Shown: piece after piece, positions 43,564 to 52,052 of the stretch
Numbering within the stretch: position 1 is the stretch's first letter
How the letters are laid out: each line of letters starts with the position of its first letter
DNA from: Micavibrio_B sp964633355
Lineage (GTDB): Bacteria; Pseudomonadota; Alphaproteobacteria; Micavibrionales; Micavibrionaceae
Length of the DNA stretch: 64,000 nucleotides
Assembly (NCBI GenBank): GCA_964633355.1
Contig: CAZWGO010000001.1
Location: 62,001 to 126,000, forward strand
Direction of reading: 5' to 3'
Program-made: the position numbers and the translations under genes
The notes under the pieces: generated by a model
Database searches by the model: none
The model's input: only the letters and a program-made list of their open reading frames with translations
Told to the model about the DNA's origin: nothing

Positions 43564-43927
43564 TATCAGTGAAGAAAAAGCATGGGTGGTGTTTTCCGGT
43601 CAGACCGAGCTTTCCTATTTAAAGCTTTTGAAAAACGGATTTCGCCATTGTTTTATTATATTGAAAAAAGGCGATCACTGGATTTCGCTCGATCCATTGG
43701 CGCATAAAACAGAGATTGAACTTCATTATCTGCCGCAAAATTTCGATCTGCCGTCATGGCTGAAAAAACGCGGCAATGTTGTCGTGGAAACCAGACTTAC
43801 AGCCGCGCCTTTAAAGGCGTTGCCGGTTTCTCTTTTTACCTGCGTCGAAGCGGTGAAGCGCGTTTTGGGCCTTCATTCGTGGACGGTTTTAACGCCGTGG
43901 CAGCTGTATAAGCATCTTACCACCTAA
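43556..43927 (+). CDS. Possible permuted papain-fold (NlpC/LRAT-like) protein
   Basis: A 123-residue protein. His31 in GFRHCFIIL lies in a predicted beta strand near the N terminus, and Cys96 in FTCVEAVKRVLG starts a helix near the C terminus. That His-before-Cys order, with a strand around His and a helix after Cys, is the pattern of circularly permuted NlpC/P60 (YaeF, LRAT-like) thiol hydrolases. This is inference from pattern; a third catalytic residue is not certain. It could act on the host wall or in virion assembly. It overlaps its upstream neighbour. Confidence 0.5.
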   Translation: MRDISEEKAWVVFSGQTELSYLKLLKNGFRHCFIILKKGDHWISLDPLAHKTEIELHYLPQNFDLPSWLKKRGNVVVETRLTAAPLKALPVSLFTCVEAVKRVLGLHSWTVLTPWQLYKHLTT

Positions 43928-43958
43928 CATCTCATTTAAATTTTTAGGAGTCTATCCA

Positions 43959-44210
43959 ATGGGCAGTTTTTCCGGGCGCTCAAAAGCGCCCTCGTCACAA
44001 CCTGTGCAACAGGTTATTTATGTACCTTCGACAAGTTATGAGACGCCGACTTCTACGGGCGAGGTTTCGGAAGAAGAAAAATTACAAGAGCGTGCCGAAA
44101 ATGTCTTGAAACGCAGTCGCTCGCGCCTTGGCACTATTCTAACCGGATTTCGCGGCGTGTTGTCGCAAAACGATCTGATCGCCCCGCGCAAGACTTTGCT
44201 GGGGGAATAA
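43959..44210 (+). CDS. Small podovirus-type virion or tail-assembly protein
   Basis: An 83-residue protein directly before the portal gene. It ends in RLGTILTGFRGVLS...KTLLGE, a C-terminal pattern seen in small proteins that precede the portal in many podoviruses and compared by some to T7 gp7.3. The N-terminal half is Ser/Pro/Gln-rich and probably disordered. An AGGAG site stands before the start. Confidence 0.6.
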   Translation: MGSFSGRSKAPSSQPVQQVIYVPSTSYETPTSTGEVSEEEKLQERAENVLKRSRSRLGTILTGFRGVLSQNDLIAPRKTLLGE

Positions 44211-44216
44211 TTTTTC

Positions 44217-45686
44217 ATGACAAAAGATTTAATCACCCGCCATGCGAATGCACAGGCGAAGCGCAGCGCATGGGAAAATTTGTGGCAGGATTGCTATGAT
44301 TATGCCCTGCCGCTTCGGTCGGATCGTGACGGTTTCGGCCCGAGCCGCAAATCCGAAAGATTATATGACGCGACGGCTTTGGACGCGGTCGATCAATTGG
44401 CGGCAAGCCTGCTCGGGCATTTAACGCCGATCTGGACGCCTTGGTTCGGGTTGAAACCCGGGCCGCAACTCACGGAAAAAGAAGCGCTGGCCCTCGCGCC
44501 GGTTCTGGAGAAAGCGGGCAAGGTTTTACAGGCGCATTTCGACCGTTCGAATTTTGTGATGGAAATTCATCAGGCGTTTCTCGATCTGATCGTGGCGGGC
44601 ACGGCGAGTATCGCCTTTGAAGAAGCCGAGCCGGGACATTATTCAGCCTTTTGCTTTTCATCCATTCCTTTGCTGGATGCCGTTCTGGAAGAAGGCAATA
44701 ACGGTTTTCTCGATGGTACGTTCCGCACGCTGTGCCTGACACTGGCGCAAATTGCGGCGCGGTATCCGCAAGCGCAATTGCCGGAGGATGTCGTTCATAT
44801 CGGCACGAAAGATCCGCAAACGCAGTTTAAAATTATTGAAGCGATCGTGCCGGAGGGTAATGCCTATTTATATACGGCCTGTATGGCGGAAGAGGCGGGA
44901 CAGGAAGATATAATATTGGCCCAGCAGAAACTTTCGCAATCGCCGGTGATCAATTTCCGCTGGATGAAATCGCCGGGAGAAATATATGGGCGCTCGCCAG
45001 TGATGAAAGTCCTGCCGGATATCAAAACGGCGAATAAAGTCGTCGAGCTGATTTTAAAGAATGCGTCGATTGCCGTGACCGGAATTTGGCAGGCCGATGA
45101 CGACGGTGTTTTAAATCCGGCCAATATCGAGCTTCTGCCCGGCGCGATTATTCCCAAAGCCGTCGGCTCGAAAGGCCTGACGCCGCTGGAAATGCCGGGG
45201 CGGTTCGATGTATCGCAAATCGTTCTGGATGATTTGCGGGCGAATATTCGCCATGCGTTGTTAATCGACCGCCTGCCGCAGTTAAATGCAAAACGGATGA
45301 CGGCGACGGAGGTTTTGGAACGTGCCAATGAAATGGCGCTGTTGCTGGGTGCGACTTACGGACGTTTGCAAAGCGAGCTTTTAAACCCGCTTATCCAGAG
45401 AGGCTATGCCATTTTACGCCGCCGCGGCGAAGTGCCGGATCTGGCCATCGACGGGCGCATCGTCGAGATCGATTACCGCTCGCCGCTCGCCAAATCCATG
45501 TCGCAGCGACATGTGCAAACGACATTGAACTGGCTGCAAGGCGTGCAAAGCCTTGGAGCGGAGGCCATGCAATCTATCGATACAATTCGCGCCGCCAGAT
45601 ATTTAGGCGAAGCGCTGGGTGTGCCGACCGATCTGATCAAAAATCCCGACACTGAAATTCACACAAAAGGAGAAATAAATGTCTGA
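44217..45686 (+). CDS. Portal (head-tail connector) protein, T7 type
   Basis: The 489-residue connector through which DNA enters and leaves the head. The opening ITRHANAQAKRSAWENLWQD, the motif LYDATALDAVDQLAASLLGHLTP (split here by reading: RLYDATALDAV and DQLAASLLGHL) and the later MTATEVLERANEM stretch match the podoviral head-to-tail connector family. It is full length compared with T7 gp8 (about 536 residues). The 3' end overlaps the scaffold gene by eight bases. Confidence 0.92.
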   Translation: MTKDLITRHANAQAKRSAWENLWQDCYDYALPLRSDRDGFGPSRKSERLYDATALDAVDQLAASLLGHLTPIWTPWFGLKPGPQLTEKEALALAPVLEKAGKVLQAHFDRSNFVMEIHQAFLDLIVAGTASIAFEEAEPGHYSAFCFSSIPLLDAVLEEGNNGFLDGTFRTLCLTLAQIAARYPQAQLPEDVVHIGTKDPQTQFKIIEAIVPEGNAYLYTACMAEEAGQEDIILAQQKLSQSPVINFRWMKSPGEIYGRSPVMKVLPDIKTANKVVELILKNASIAVTGIWQADDDGVLNPANIELLPGAIIPKAVGSKGLTPLEMPGRFDVSQIVLDDLRANIRHALLIDRLPQLNAKRMTATEVLERANEMALLLGATYGRLQSELLNPLIQRGYAILRRRGEVPDLAIDGRIVEIDYRSPLAKSMSQRHVQTTLNWLQGVQSLGAEAMQSIDTIRAARYLGEALGVPTDLIKNPDTEIHTKGEINV

Positions 45687-46386
45687 TGAAAACCTGTTAA
45701 CGGCAGAGATTGAAACGAAAACCGATAATTCGAATAAACCGGCGAATGTGCCGGATAAATTCTGGGATGGCAAAAAAGAGGAAATCCGCATCGAGGCGTT
45801 GCTGGCGTCCTATATCGCGCTGGAAAAAAAACTGTCCACCATGATTCCGCAGGATGATAAAAAACGTGTTCAAAAAGCGCTGGGTGTGCCGGAAACAGCC
45901 AAGGAATATAACGTCTCGGTGCCGAACGATCTGTTCGACATAGATGAAGAACTGAACGAGCGCTTGCTAACCAAGGGTTTCACGGAAGAGCAGGTGCAGG
46001 AAGTTTATAATCTGGCTGCAGAAAAACTGGTGCCCTTAATTGTTGAAATGGCAGCAGAGTTTCAGGCCGATCGTGAAGTTGAGCGACTTGTCGATAAATT
46101 CGGCGGGGTCGATCAATGGAAAGAAATTTCGCGCCAGCTCCTGGCCTTCGGCAAAAAGAATTTACCGGGGGATGTTTTGGAAGGATTGTCCTGTTCCTAT
46201 GAAGGCGTTATGGCGCTGCATCGCATGATGAAATCCGAGCAGCCGAATTTAAAAGGCAAGGAAAATGCGGCTGCGTCGGATGAGGACGATCTCCATGCCA
46301 TGATGAAAAACCCGAAATACTGGCGCGATAAAGATCCGTCTTTTATAGAGAAAGTAACGCAAGGCTTTGAAAAGATTTACAAATAA
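45679..46386 (+). CDS. Capsid scaffolding protein
   Basis: A 235-residue acidic, helical protein between portal and capsid, where T7-like phages encode the scaffold. The N terminus contains VPDKFWDGKKEEIRIEALL, common in podoviral scaffolds and assembly proteins, and the C terminus is charged with YWRDKDPSFIEKV. It would guide capsid assembly and be lost on maturation. Sequence is variable in this family, so position carries much of the call. Confidence 0.85.
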   Translation: MSDENLLTAEIETKTDNSNKPANVPDKFWDGKKEEIRIEALLASYIALEKKLSTMIPQDDKKRVQKALGVPETAKEYNVSVPNDLFDIDEELNERLLTKGFTEEQVQEVYNLAAEKLVPLIVEMAAEFQADREVERLVDKFGGVDQWKEISRQLLAFGKKNLPGDVLEGLSCSYEGVMALHRMMKSEQPNLKGKENAAASDEDDLHAMMKNPKYWRDKDPSFIEKVTQGFEKIYK

Positions 46387-46461
46387 TCTTAATTTTGACA
46401 CTAAGCTGTATTTTAATTATTGTGTCTTAAATGTGGCGAACATATAAAATTTTATCTTAAT

Positions 46462-46489
46462 TTGATTTTAATTATTACGACTTCATAAT
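46462..46489 (+). promoter_or_regulatory. Probable own promoter of the RTX gene
   Basis: TTGATT (46462-46467), a 16-base spacer and CATAAT (46484-46489), within the AT-rich 174-base gap after the scaffold gene. It would allow expression independent of the particle genes. Confidence 0.5.
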
Positions 46490-46560
46490 TAATAGTAGGG
46501 TTATGGTAATAATTAAAAAGCTAATATTAAAAGCTTAAAAAATCAAAAAGGTGTGTAAAT

Positions 46561-48588
46561 ATGACAACAATATCGGGAACCAACGGGTATGCGTCTTCAA
46601 ATGGCTGGGTAGCTCTAACGAATCCCTGGGGGTCCAGTGCCCTAGAATACGGCAAAGAATATGCGATCAGCGCCAATTATGACCCGGAAAATCTTACCAG
46701 CGGCATCACCTTCAATTGGGAATACCCTAAAAATAACCTGCCCTGGACAGCTATCAAAGCCTATCCCGACGTGGGTTTTGGCGCATCACCTTGGGGCCGG
46801 GGTCAATCCGATCCGATGCATGTCTTTCCGATTCAGGTCGATGATCTAAAGACACTGGATATGGCGTATGACGTGACTTATGGCGGCGATAAAAACGGCT
46901 ATAACGTTTCCTATGATATTTGGTTCACAAGTGAGCCAAATGGTAACAAATCAACGGTGACGACAGAATTGATGCTTTGGTTGCATAAAGGCGGTGTCAA
47001 CGCGCATGGTAAGTTGATGGGCACTTATTCGGATGAAAACTTTACGGGTAAGATTTATAAAAAAGACACATATATAGCGATTATTTCCGATACGGAATTA
47101 ACGAGCGGTGTAATCGACCTGACTGCTATTGTTCAGCATCTAGTTAAAGCCGGACTTATGTCTTCGAGCGAGTATCTGGCAAATATACAATTCGGTGCTG
47201 AAGTTGTCGAAGGGACAGGATCTTTAACGATCAATAACCTTGGATATGATGTAGTAAGCGTTAATTCAGACGGTCAGGAAATTCATCAGACCATCACCGG
47301 ATTGGGCGTCGAAGGTTTCAGCGAAGTAGAAGGAACATCCGGTAATGACTATTTTTCCGGCGATAGCCTGGATAACGTTATTCGTGCCGGTGCCGGGAAT
47401 GATGACATACAGCCGGGGAAAGGCAACGACACTGTTTACGCAGGAACCGGCAACGATAAAATTTTTGCCGGTGATGGCAATGATCTTGTCTACGGAGATG
47501 ACGGTAACGACACCATAAGTGGGAATGCCGGTAATGACGAGCTGCATGGCGGTGCAGGGGATGATATTTTCCTCGATACCGAAGGCTCCAATAAAATGTT
47601 CGGTGATGATGGAAACGATGCTTTCTATTTGTCTGGTTCCAAAGAGGCGCAGAGAATTAATGGCGGCGCAGGAAATGACAGTATTAGCACCGGTTCCGGG
47701 AACGACATCTTACATGGGGATGCAGGAGACGATAATATTCAGGCTGCTGCGGGAGATGATATAATATGGGGAGATGATGGTGCCGATGCTCTTTACGGCG
47801 GTGATGGAAAAGATGTCATATGGGGCGGAGTAGGTAACGATAAAATAGAAGGCGGGGCAGGTAACGATGTTCTGTTCGGTGAGGCCGGAGTAGATGTCTT
47901 GTCGGGTGGCGATGGCGATGATGAGGTTTATGGTGGTGATGGTAATGACACCATCAACGGAAATGCAGGTGATGATTTAATGCATGGCGGTGCCGGTAAC
48001 GATTATCTCAATGGCGGAGACGGCAATGATATCGTAATCGGCGGTGACGGCGACGACTCCGTTTATGGAGGAGAAGGTAACGATGAAGTGTACGGTGGCG
48101 CGGGTCACGACTCTTTGTTTGGCAATGCCGGAAATGATAAAATCTTCGGACATGCCGGTAACGATAAATTATACGGGGGTGACGGCGACGATATTATGGG
48201 CGGCGGAGATGGTGACGATTTCCTTTATGGGGAAAACGGAAACGACATGATCTTCCTGAGCGCAGGAGTTGACACGCTTTACGGCGGTGCGGGTAAGGAC
48301 CAATTTAAATTTACCAAAGAAGGCATGGATGGCGTTGATAAGATTTATTTCAAGCTGAGCGAAGGCGACCGGCTCGATTTTACGCTTATCATAGACCAGA
48401 AAATCGATGTCACGACTAAAAACATCAATGAGTTTTTAAAGGCAACGCAGGTCGATAACGATACGGTTATCTCCGTCGATGTCGATGGCGCGGCGAATGG
48501 TAGCAAGTTCACCGATGCGGCTGTATTGGTCGGCGGGCATGATGTCGATGTCACGGCATGGATGAAATCCGGCAATATCGTTGCCTGA
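46561..48588 (+). CDS. RTX protein with N-terminal GH12-like glucanase domain
   Basis: A 675-residue protein with no Sec signal. Residues 15-232 resemble glycoside hydrolase family 12 (endoglucanase/xyloglucanase jelly-roll): NPWGS near the start, VSYDIWF, the nucleophile Glu136 in TELMLWL and the acid/base Glu214 in QFGAEVVEGTGSL. From about residue 260 to 590 come some thirty calcium-binding nonapeptides of the GGxGxDxhx type. The C terminus (TAWMKSGNIVA) suits type I secretion. It probably works outside the cell on beta-glucans or as a surface lectin. It lies between scaffold and capsid genes, with its own promoter and terminator. Confidence 0.85.
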   Translation: MTTISGTNGYASSNGWVALTNPWGSSALEYGKEYAISANYDPENLTSGITFNWEYPKNNLPWTAIKAYPDVGFGASPWGRGQSDPMHVFPIQVDDLKTLDMAYDVTYGGDKNGYNVSYDIWFTSEPNGNKSTVTTELMLWLHKGGVNAHGKLMGTYSDENFTGKIYKKDTYIAIISDTELTSGVIDLTAIVQHLVKAGLMSSSEYLANIQFGAEVVEGTGSLTINNLGYDVVSVNSDGQEIHQTITGLGVEGFSEVEGTSGNDYFSGDSLDNVIRAGAGNDDIQPGKGNDTVYAGTGNDKIFAGDGNDLVYGDDGNDTISGNAGNDELHGGAGDDIFLDTEGSNKMFGDDGNDAFYLSGSKEAQRINGGAGNDSISTGSGNDILHGDAGDDNIQAAAGDDIIWGDDGADALYGGDGKDVIWGGVGNDKIEGGAGNDVLFGEAGVDVLSGGDGDDEVYGGDGNDTINGNAGDDLMHGGAGNDYLNGGDGNDIVIGGDGDDSVYGGEGNDEVYGGAGHDSLFGNAGNDKIFGHAGNDKLYGGDGDDIMGGGDGDDFLYGENGNDMIFLSAGVDTLYGGAGKDQFKFTKEGMDGVDKIYFKLSEGDRLDFTLIIDQKIDVTTKNINEFLKATQVDNDTVISVDVDGAANGSKFTDAAVLVGGHDVDVTAWMKSGNIVA

Positions 48589-48604
48589 TAACAAGACTTC
48601 AACG

Positions 48605-48634
48605 AAAAAAGCCCGGCAATTTGCCGGGCTTTTT
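48605..48634. terminator. Bidirectional intrinsic terminator
   Basis: The stem GCCCGGCAA/TTGCCGGGC sits between an A run and a T run. It ends the RTX transcript and, on the other strand, the PilZ transcript. Confidence 0.9.
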
Positions 48635-48651
48635 AAATTGGTGATAAAAAT

Positions 48652-49053
48652 CTAGTGAGCCTGGCTCGTTGCAAATTCTTCGGCGTTGAAGCTGTCGATG
48701 ATTTGCTGGAACGTGTTTTTAATCTCGTTCGTGAGCGGTGCGAATTTAACCGCGAAAAACTCGGACGATTTACGCACGACTTTGGCGCGGTGATTAACGT
48801 CAATCATTTCATCGTTGAGATGGAATTTCAGCATGACATTTATATCGTCACCGATTTTGACGGTGCGGCTGTCGCCAAGAACGCGGATACCGCCTTGCGA
48901 CCAGTCGAGTATCGGCATGGCCTGTCCGTTGACGAGACCGATGCATTTATCGGCGGCGCGGCGTGGATATTCGCGGCGGGACATGTCCAGCGCGTCGGTT
49001 GTTACATCATCGATATCGTCTGTACTGAATACTGTCATAAGTTTTGCTATCAT
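48652..49053 (-). CDS. PilZ-domain c-di-GMP receptor
   Basis: A 133-residue single PilZ domain. The RxxxR motif is in RREYPRR (Arg27, Arg31), and the DxSxxG motif is DWSQGG (residues 50-55), so c-di-GMP should bind. It is convergent with the RTX gene and shares its terminator. A PilZ protein beside a secreted RTX/glucanase protein hints at control of surface or biofilm behaviour. It interrupts the order of particle genes. No good ribosome site is seen before ATG 49053; ATG 49038 (MTVFSTDD) is an alternative. Confidence 0.88.
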   Translation of the reverse strand: MIAKLMTVFSTDDIDDVTTDALDMSRREYPRRAADKCIGLVNGQAMPILDWSQGGIRVLGDSRTVKIGDDINVMLKFHLNDEMIDVNHRAKVVRKSSEFFAVKFAPLTNEIKNTFQQIIDSFNAEEFATSQAH

Positions 49054-49338
49054 TTTTTTGTGTGCTCCACGCCTGACGGCGCAAGGTTAGATATTAACGG
49101 GCACACACACTCTAAGGTTTACGAATTCTTTTTATTATTTGTCGTAACAGAATAATCGCCTTTTTGGATAAAAACATCAAGGCTTTTCTTCTTTTACCAA
49201 TGATACCCGTATTTTCCTTACAAGACAACGGCTTAGTGCCGCCTTTCGTAAGGCTTCCAAGGCTAATCCGGCCCGTTTTACGGGGAACCCGATCTGCCAT
49301 TTCAACCAACATTATTAACCCAGAAAGGTTCGATTAAA
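49054..49338. other. Intergenic region before the capsid gene
   Basis: About 285 bases. A minus-strand frame of 66 codons at 49112-49312 is present, but its product is low-complexity and basic and I do not support it. AAAGG just before the capsid ATG is the only clear signal. A promoter for the capsid module probably lies here, because the PilZ insertion cuts read-through from the portal. Confidence 0.4.
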
Positions 49339-50169
49339 ATGTCGACATCTATAAACACGGCTTTCGTGAAGCAATTCGAACGCGAAGTGCATGAAAGTTA
49401 CCAGCGTCTTGGTTCCAAACTCCGCGGCGCGGTGCGCTCTATCCCGAATGTCAAAGGTTCATCCACCGTCTTCCAGAAAGTCGGCAAGGGAACGGCTTCG
49501 ACCAAATCAAATGCCGGTATGGTGCCGGTGATGAATTTGTCGCATACGACAGTCGAGTGCGCGCTGACCGATTACTATGCAGGTGACTGGGTCGATCGTC
49601 TCGATGAACTTAAAATCAATCATGACGAAAGACAGGTCATTGCCAATGCCGGTGCCTATGCGCTGGGCCGCAAGACAGACGATTTGATCATCGCGGCGCT
49701 TTCAACGGCAAGCACATTGACGATTGCAGATTCAAATATCGGCATGACGCGTGACAAGGTTTTGAAAGCCTTTGAACTCCTTGGCGAGAACGATGTGCCG
49801 GATGACGGCCAGCGTTTCGCCATTGTCGGCTGGCAGCAATGGTCGGAGCTGTTGAAAATCACGGAATTTTCTTCTTCCGAATTCGTCGGTCCTGACGATC
49901 TTCCGTATAAAGGAACGCAGGCAAAAAAATGGCTCGGGACCACATGGATCCCGCATTCCGGCCTGCCGATCGACGGCTCTGACATCCGCAGAACATTCTG
50001 GTTCCACAAAAACGCAATCGGTCATGCATCGGGGTCGGATGTTCAAACGGATATCAGCTGGCACGGCGACCGCGCGGCGCATTTCGTCAACAATATGATG
50101 AGCCAGGGCGCGGTTTTGATCGACGGCGCAGGCGTTGTTGTCGTGTCGTGTGATGAGACACCGGATTAG
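49339..50169 (+). CDS. Major capsid protein
   Basis: A 276-residue phage capsid protein. The opening STSINTAFVKQFEREVHESYQ and the segments NLSHTTVECALTDYYAGDW and HERQVIANAGAYALGRKTDD (seen as DERQVIANAGAYALGRKTDD) are typical of the capsid family found in alphaproteobacterial and cyanobacterial podoviruses. It is shorter than T7 gp10 but complete. Two terminators lie downstream, within 500 bases, as expected for the most highly expressed virion gene. Confidence 0.88.
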   Translation: MSTSINTAFVKQFEREVHESYQRLGSKLRGAVRSIPNVKGSSTVFQKVGKGTASTKSNAGMVPVMNLSHTTVECALTDYYAGDWVDRLDELKINHDERQVIANAGAYALGRKTDDLIIAALSTASTLTIADSNIGMTRDKVLKAFELLGENDVPDDGQRFAIVGWQQWSELLKITEFSSSEFVGPDDLPYKGTQAKKWLGTTWIPHSGLPIDGSDIRRTFWFHKNAIGHASGSDVQTDISWHGDRAAHFVNNMMSQGAVLIDGAGVVVVSCDETPD

Positions 50170-50255
50170 TAGGCAGTAGGCGGTAAAAAGTAAGCGGAAA
50201 TTACCGCCTACTTTTACTTTCATAAAACTTCAACAACAGAAAAGAGACTAAAAAA

Positions 50256-50498
50256 ATGGCTTACCTATCCAAAGACTTAAGCGTGCTGGCTTATGCGAAC
50301 ACTTTTACGCTGTGGCATTACACCACGTTCGACAGTGCCGTCACCGGCGCTGGATATTTCAATTCCGCAGCTTCGATGCTCAAGGTCAATGACCTGATCA
50401 TCGCCAATATTGACACGGATGGCACCCCGTCGACTGTATTTTACATTGTCACGGGTAATACCGGTACAGCAGTTACCGTGACCGCCTTCGTTGCCTGA
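50256..50498 (+). CDS. Small capsid-associated protein
   Basis: An 80-residue protein of beta-strand character (FYIVTGNTGTAVTVTAFVA), directly downstream of the capsid gene with AAAAGAGA upstream. The size and position suit a head decoration or head-completion protein, but no domain is recognised. Confidence 0.6.
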   Translation: MAYLSKDLSVLAYANTFTLWHYTTFDSAVTGAGYFNSAASMLKVNDLIIANIDTDGTPSTVFYIVTGNTGTAVTVTAFVA

Positions 50499-50532
50499 CG
50501 CCAGTCAGAGCTGAAGCTGCGAGGCCGTTTCC

Positions 50533-50559
50533 CTCCATCCCGTGCGGGGATGGATTTTT
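50533..50559 (+). terminator. Intrinsic terminator 1 of the capsid module
   Basis: The stem CCATCCC/GGGATGG with a short GTGCG loop is followed by ATTTTTG. Confidence 0.65.
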
Positions 50560-50604
50560 GTCACATCAAACGGAAACGGCTTGCCAGTCCCTGTCAAACA
50601 TGGG

Positions 50605-50642
50605 ACGGGGCTGCGTTGAAATATATGCAGCCCCGTTTTTTT
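50605..50642 (+). terminator. Intrinsic terminator 2 of the capsid module
   Basis: A perfect 10-bp stem ACGGGGCTGC/GCAGCCCCGT, a 12-base loop, then seven T residues. A strong terminator. Confidence 0.88.
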
Positions 50643-50650
50643 AAGAGTTT

Positions 50651-50799
50651 AAACCACAGCGATCACAGCGAGTTTGGATACTGTCATCCTGAACGCAGTG
50701 AAGGATCTCATTTCGGTGACGTAGATGAGATGTTTCGCTTCGCTCAACATGACAAGAATTTATTATCTGCGCTGTGCACGCTGTGTCCGCTGTGGTTTA
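50651..50799 (+). mobile_element. 149-bp MITE-like element, copy 1
   Basis: Bounded by terminal inverted repeats (AAACCACAGCGATCACAGCG on the left; the right end reads as its near reverse complement). The interior includes GTCATCCTGAACGCAGTGAA. A nearly identical copy lies inverted at 59269-59417. It carries no gene. It lies between the capsid module and the tail-tube gene. Confidence 0.85.
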
Positions 50800-50822
50800 T
50801 AAATAAAAAGGAATTTAAAATT

Positions 50823-51386
50823 ATGCTCAACGATATCGGATTATGCTCCCGCGCTTTGATCAAAATCGGCGCGAAACCTATCACGTCTTTTATGGACGGA
50901 TCAGCGGAAAGCGAGATTGCGAATTTACTCTATGGTCCGGCGAGGGATGCCGTTCTCTCCAGCTATGCCTGGAGTTTCGCGACAAAACAGATTGCGCTGA
51001 CAAAATTGGAAGCGCCGCCTGTGGCGGATTATCAATATGCCTATCAATTGCCGAATGATTTTTTGCGGGCGCTGTCTGCCGGAAGTGGCGGGCGTGGGCG
51101 CGGCCTGAATTTTAGGATTTACCGCGACATGTTGCATACCAATGCCGAGGACGTCATCCTCACCTATATTTACCGGGTAGCGGAAGAAGAGTGCCCGCCT
51201 TATTTTGATACGGCAGTGATCGCACGGCTTTCGGCGGAGTTTTGCATACCACTCACCGAAAACACCTCCCGCGCCGATGTGATTATCAAACTTGCCGAAC
51301 AGGAGTTTGCCAAAGCCCGCCAGATCGACGCCCAGCAGGACACGCCGAACAGGCTGGAGGATTTTTCTTTAATTGATGTGAGATAA
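50823..51386 (+). CDS. Tail tubular protein A (T7 gp11-like)
   Basis: A 187-residue protein that forms the ring below the portal. The opening MLNDIGLCSRALIKIGAKPI and the segments YGPARDAVLSSYAWSFATKQ and YQYAYQLPNDFLRAL are the hallmarks of gp11-like proteins. ATG 50823 has AAGGA upstream; an open frame extends further left through the MITE but that part is repeat translation only. Confidence 0.9.
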   Translation: MLNDIGLCSRALIKIGAKPITSFMDGSAESEIANLLYGPARDAVLSSYAWSFATKQIALTKLEAPPVADYQYAYQLPNDFLRALSAGSGGRGRGLNFRIYRDMLHTNAEDVILTYIYRVAEEECPPYFDTAVIARLSAEFCIPLTENTSRADVIIKLAEQEFAKARQIDAQQDTPNRLEDFSLIDVR

Positions 51387-51425
51387 TCATTGACATAATG
51401 AAGTAAAATCCGTAAATAAAGCCGC

Positions 51426-51851
51426 ATGGGTAAACTTAAAGAAAAAACAATCCTGCCTTTTGGCAAAAAAAATGGCGAGAAGAAAATTCTCGCGTTATCG
51501 CCGCTGGTCGACGCCAAGGCGGATGTGGAAAAAGATCTTGGCCGAGGCCATCTTCTTGAGGCGATGCATAATACGCTATCGCAAGCGCCCGTGCATTACG
51601 AAGGCGAGGTTTTTGCCTGTAATGTTATGAGCGGATATAAAAGAAGCGGATTATATCCTGGCGGAAATGCCGTCCAGATTTCGGTAGATGCTTCGATCAA
51701 GGCGGCAGATATTTCGATGATGTTGTTCGGGCAGCCGGGCCGCGAATATGTGGTCTACGATCATACAGAGTGTAAATGGTATAAAGATGGTAAGGAATGG
51801 GACAGGCCGGTAGACGCTAAACCGGTAAGTCCTGCGACAGGGCCATCTTAA
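51426..51851 (+). CDS. Unknown protein between the tail-tube genes
   Basis: A 141-residue protein starting MGKLKEKTILPFGKK. It has a basic N terminus and a predicted beta-rich centre (YVVYDHTECKWYKDGKEW), with no motif I can name. The order gp11-like, this gene, gp12-like and the terminator right after suggest a virion or assembly role, or a small moron. No clear ribosome site is visible. Confidence 0.5.
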   Translation: MGKLKEKTILPFGKKNGEKKILALSPLVDAKADVEKDLGRGHLLEAMHNTLSQAPVHYEGEVFACNVMSGYKRSGLYPGGNAVQISVDASIKAADISMMLFGQPGREYVVYDHTECKWYKDGKEWDRPVDAKPVSPATGPS

Positions 51852-51855
51852 CATC

Positions 51856-51880
51856 AACCCTCCTTACGGAGGGTTTTTTA
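51856..51880 (+). terminator. Intrinsic terminator
   Basis: The stem AACCCTCC/GGAGGGTT with a TTAC loop and a T run follows the 141-residue gene by five bases. Confidence 0.88.
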
Positions 51881-51991
51881 TTACGGCGTCTGATTTTAAT
51901 AACGGTGATGACAGCATATAGACGCGCTGTAATCGCTATGGCTTTTCAATCTTAAAGTTAAAGTGCGGCTTTGCCGCAAGTGATGCGCTGG

Positions 51992-52030
51992 ATTCCGGAT
52001 CAGCGCTCTCGATGCTCGCTTGTCCGGAAT
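51992..52030. repeat. Palindromic repeat (family A, expanded)
   Basis: The arms ATTCCGGA and TCCGGAAT enclose about 23 bases. GACG follows the right arm, as in other family A copies. It lies just before the tail tubular B gene. Confidence 0.7.
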
Positions 52031-52052
52031 GACGTATAAGGAAATCAAACCA

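Noticed and set aside
47330..48300. Regularly repeated DNA inside the RTX gene, at first sight like a short-repeat array.
   Set aside because: The periodicity is that of calcium-binding nonapeptides in one open frame; there are no constant repeats with variable spacers, so it is not CRISPR.
49112..49312. 66-codon minus-strand frame before the capsid gene.
   Set aside because: Low-complexity basic product with no ribosome site; it occupies what is probably the capsid promoter region.
50550..50822. N-terminal extension of the tail tubular A frame.
   Set aside because: It is the translation of a terminator and of the MITE-like element; the family start and ribosome site are at 50823.
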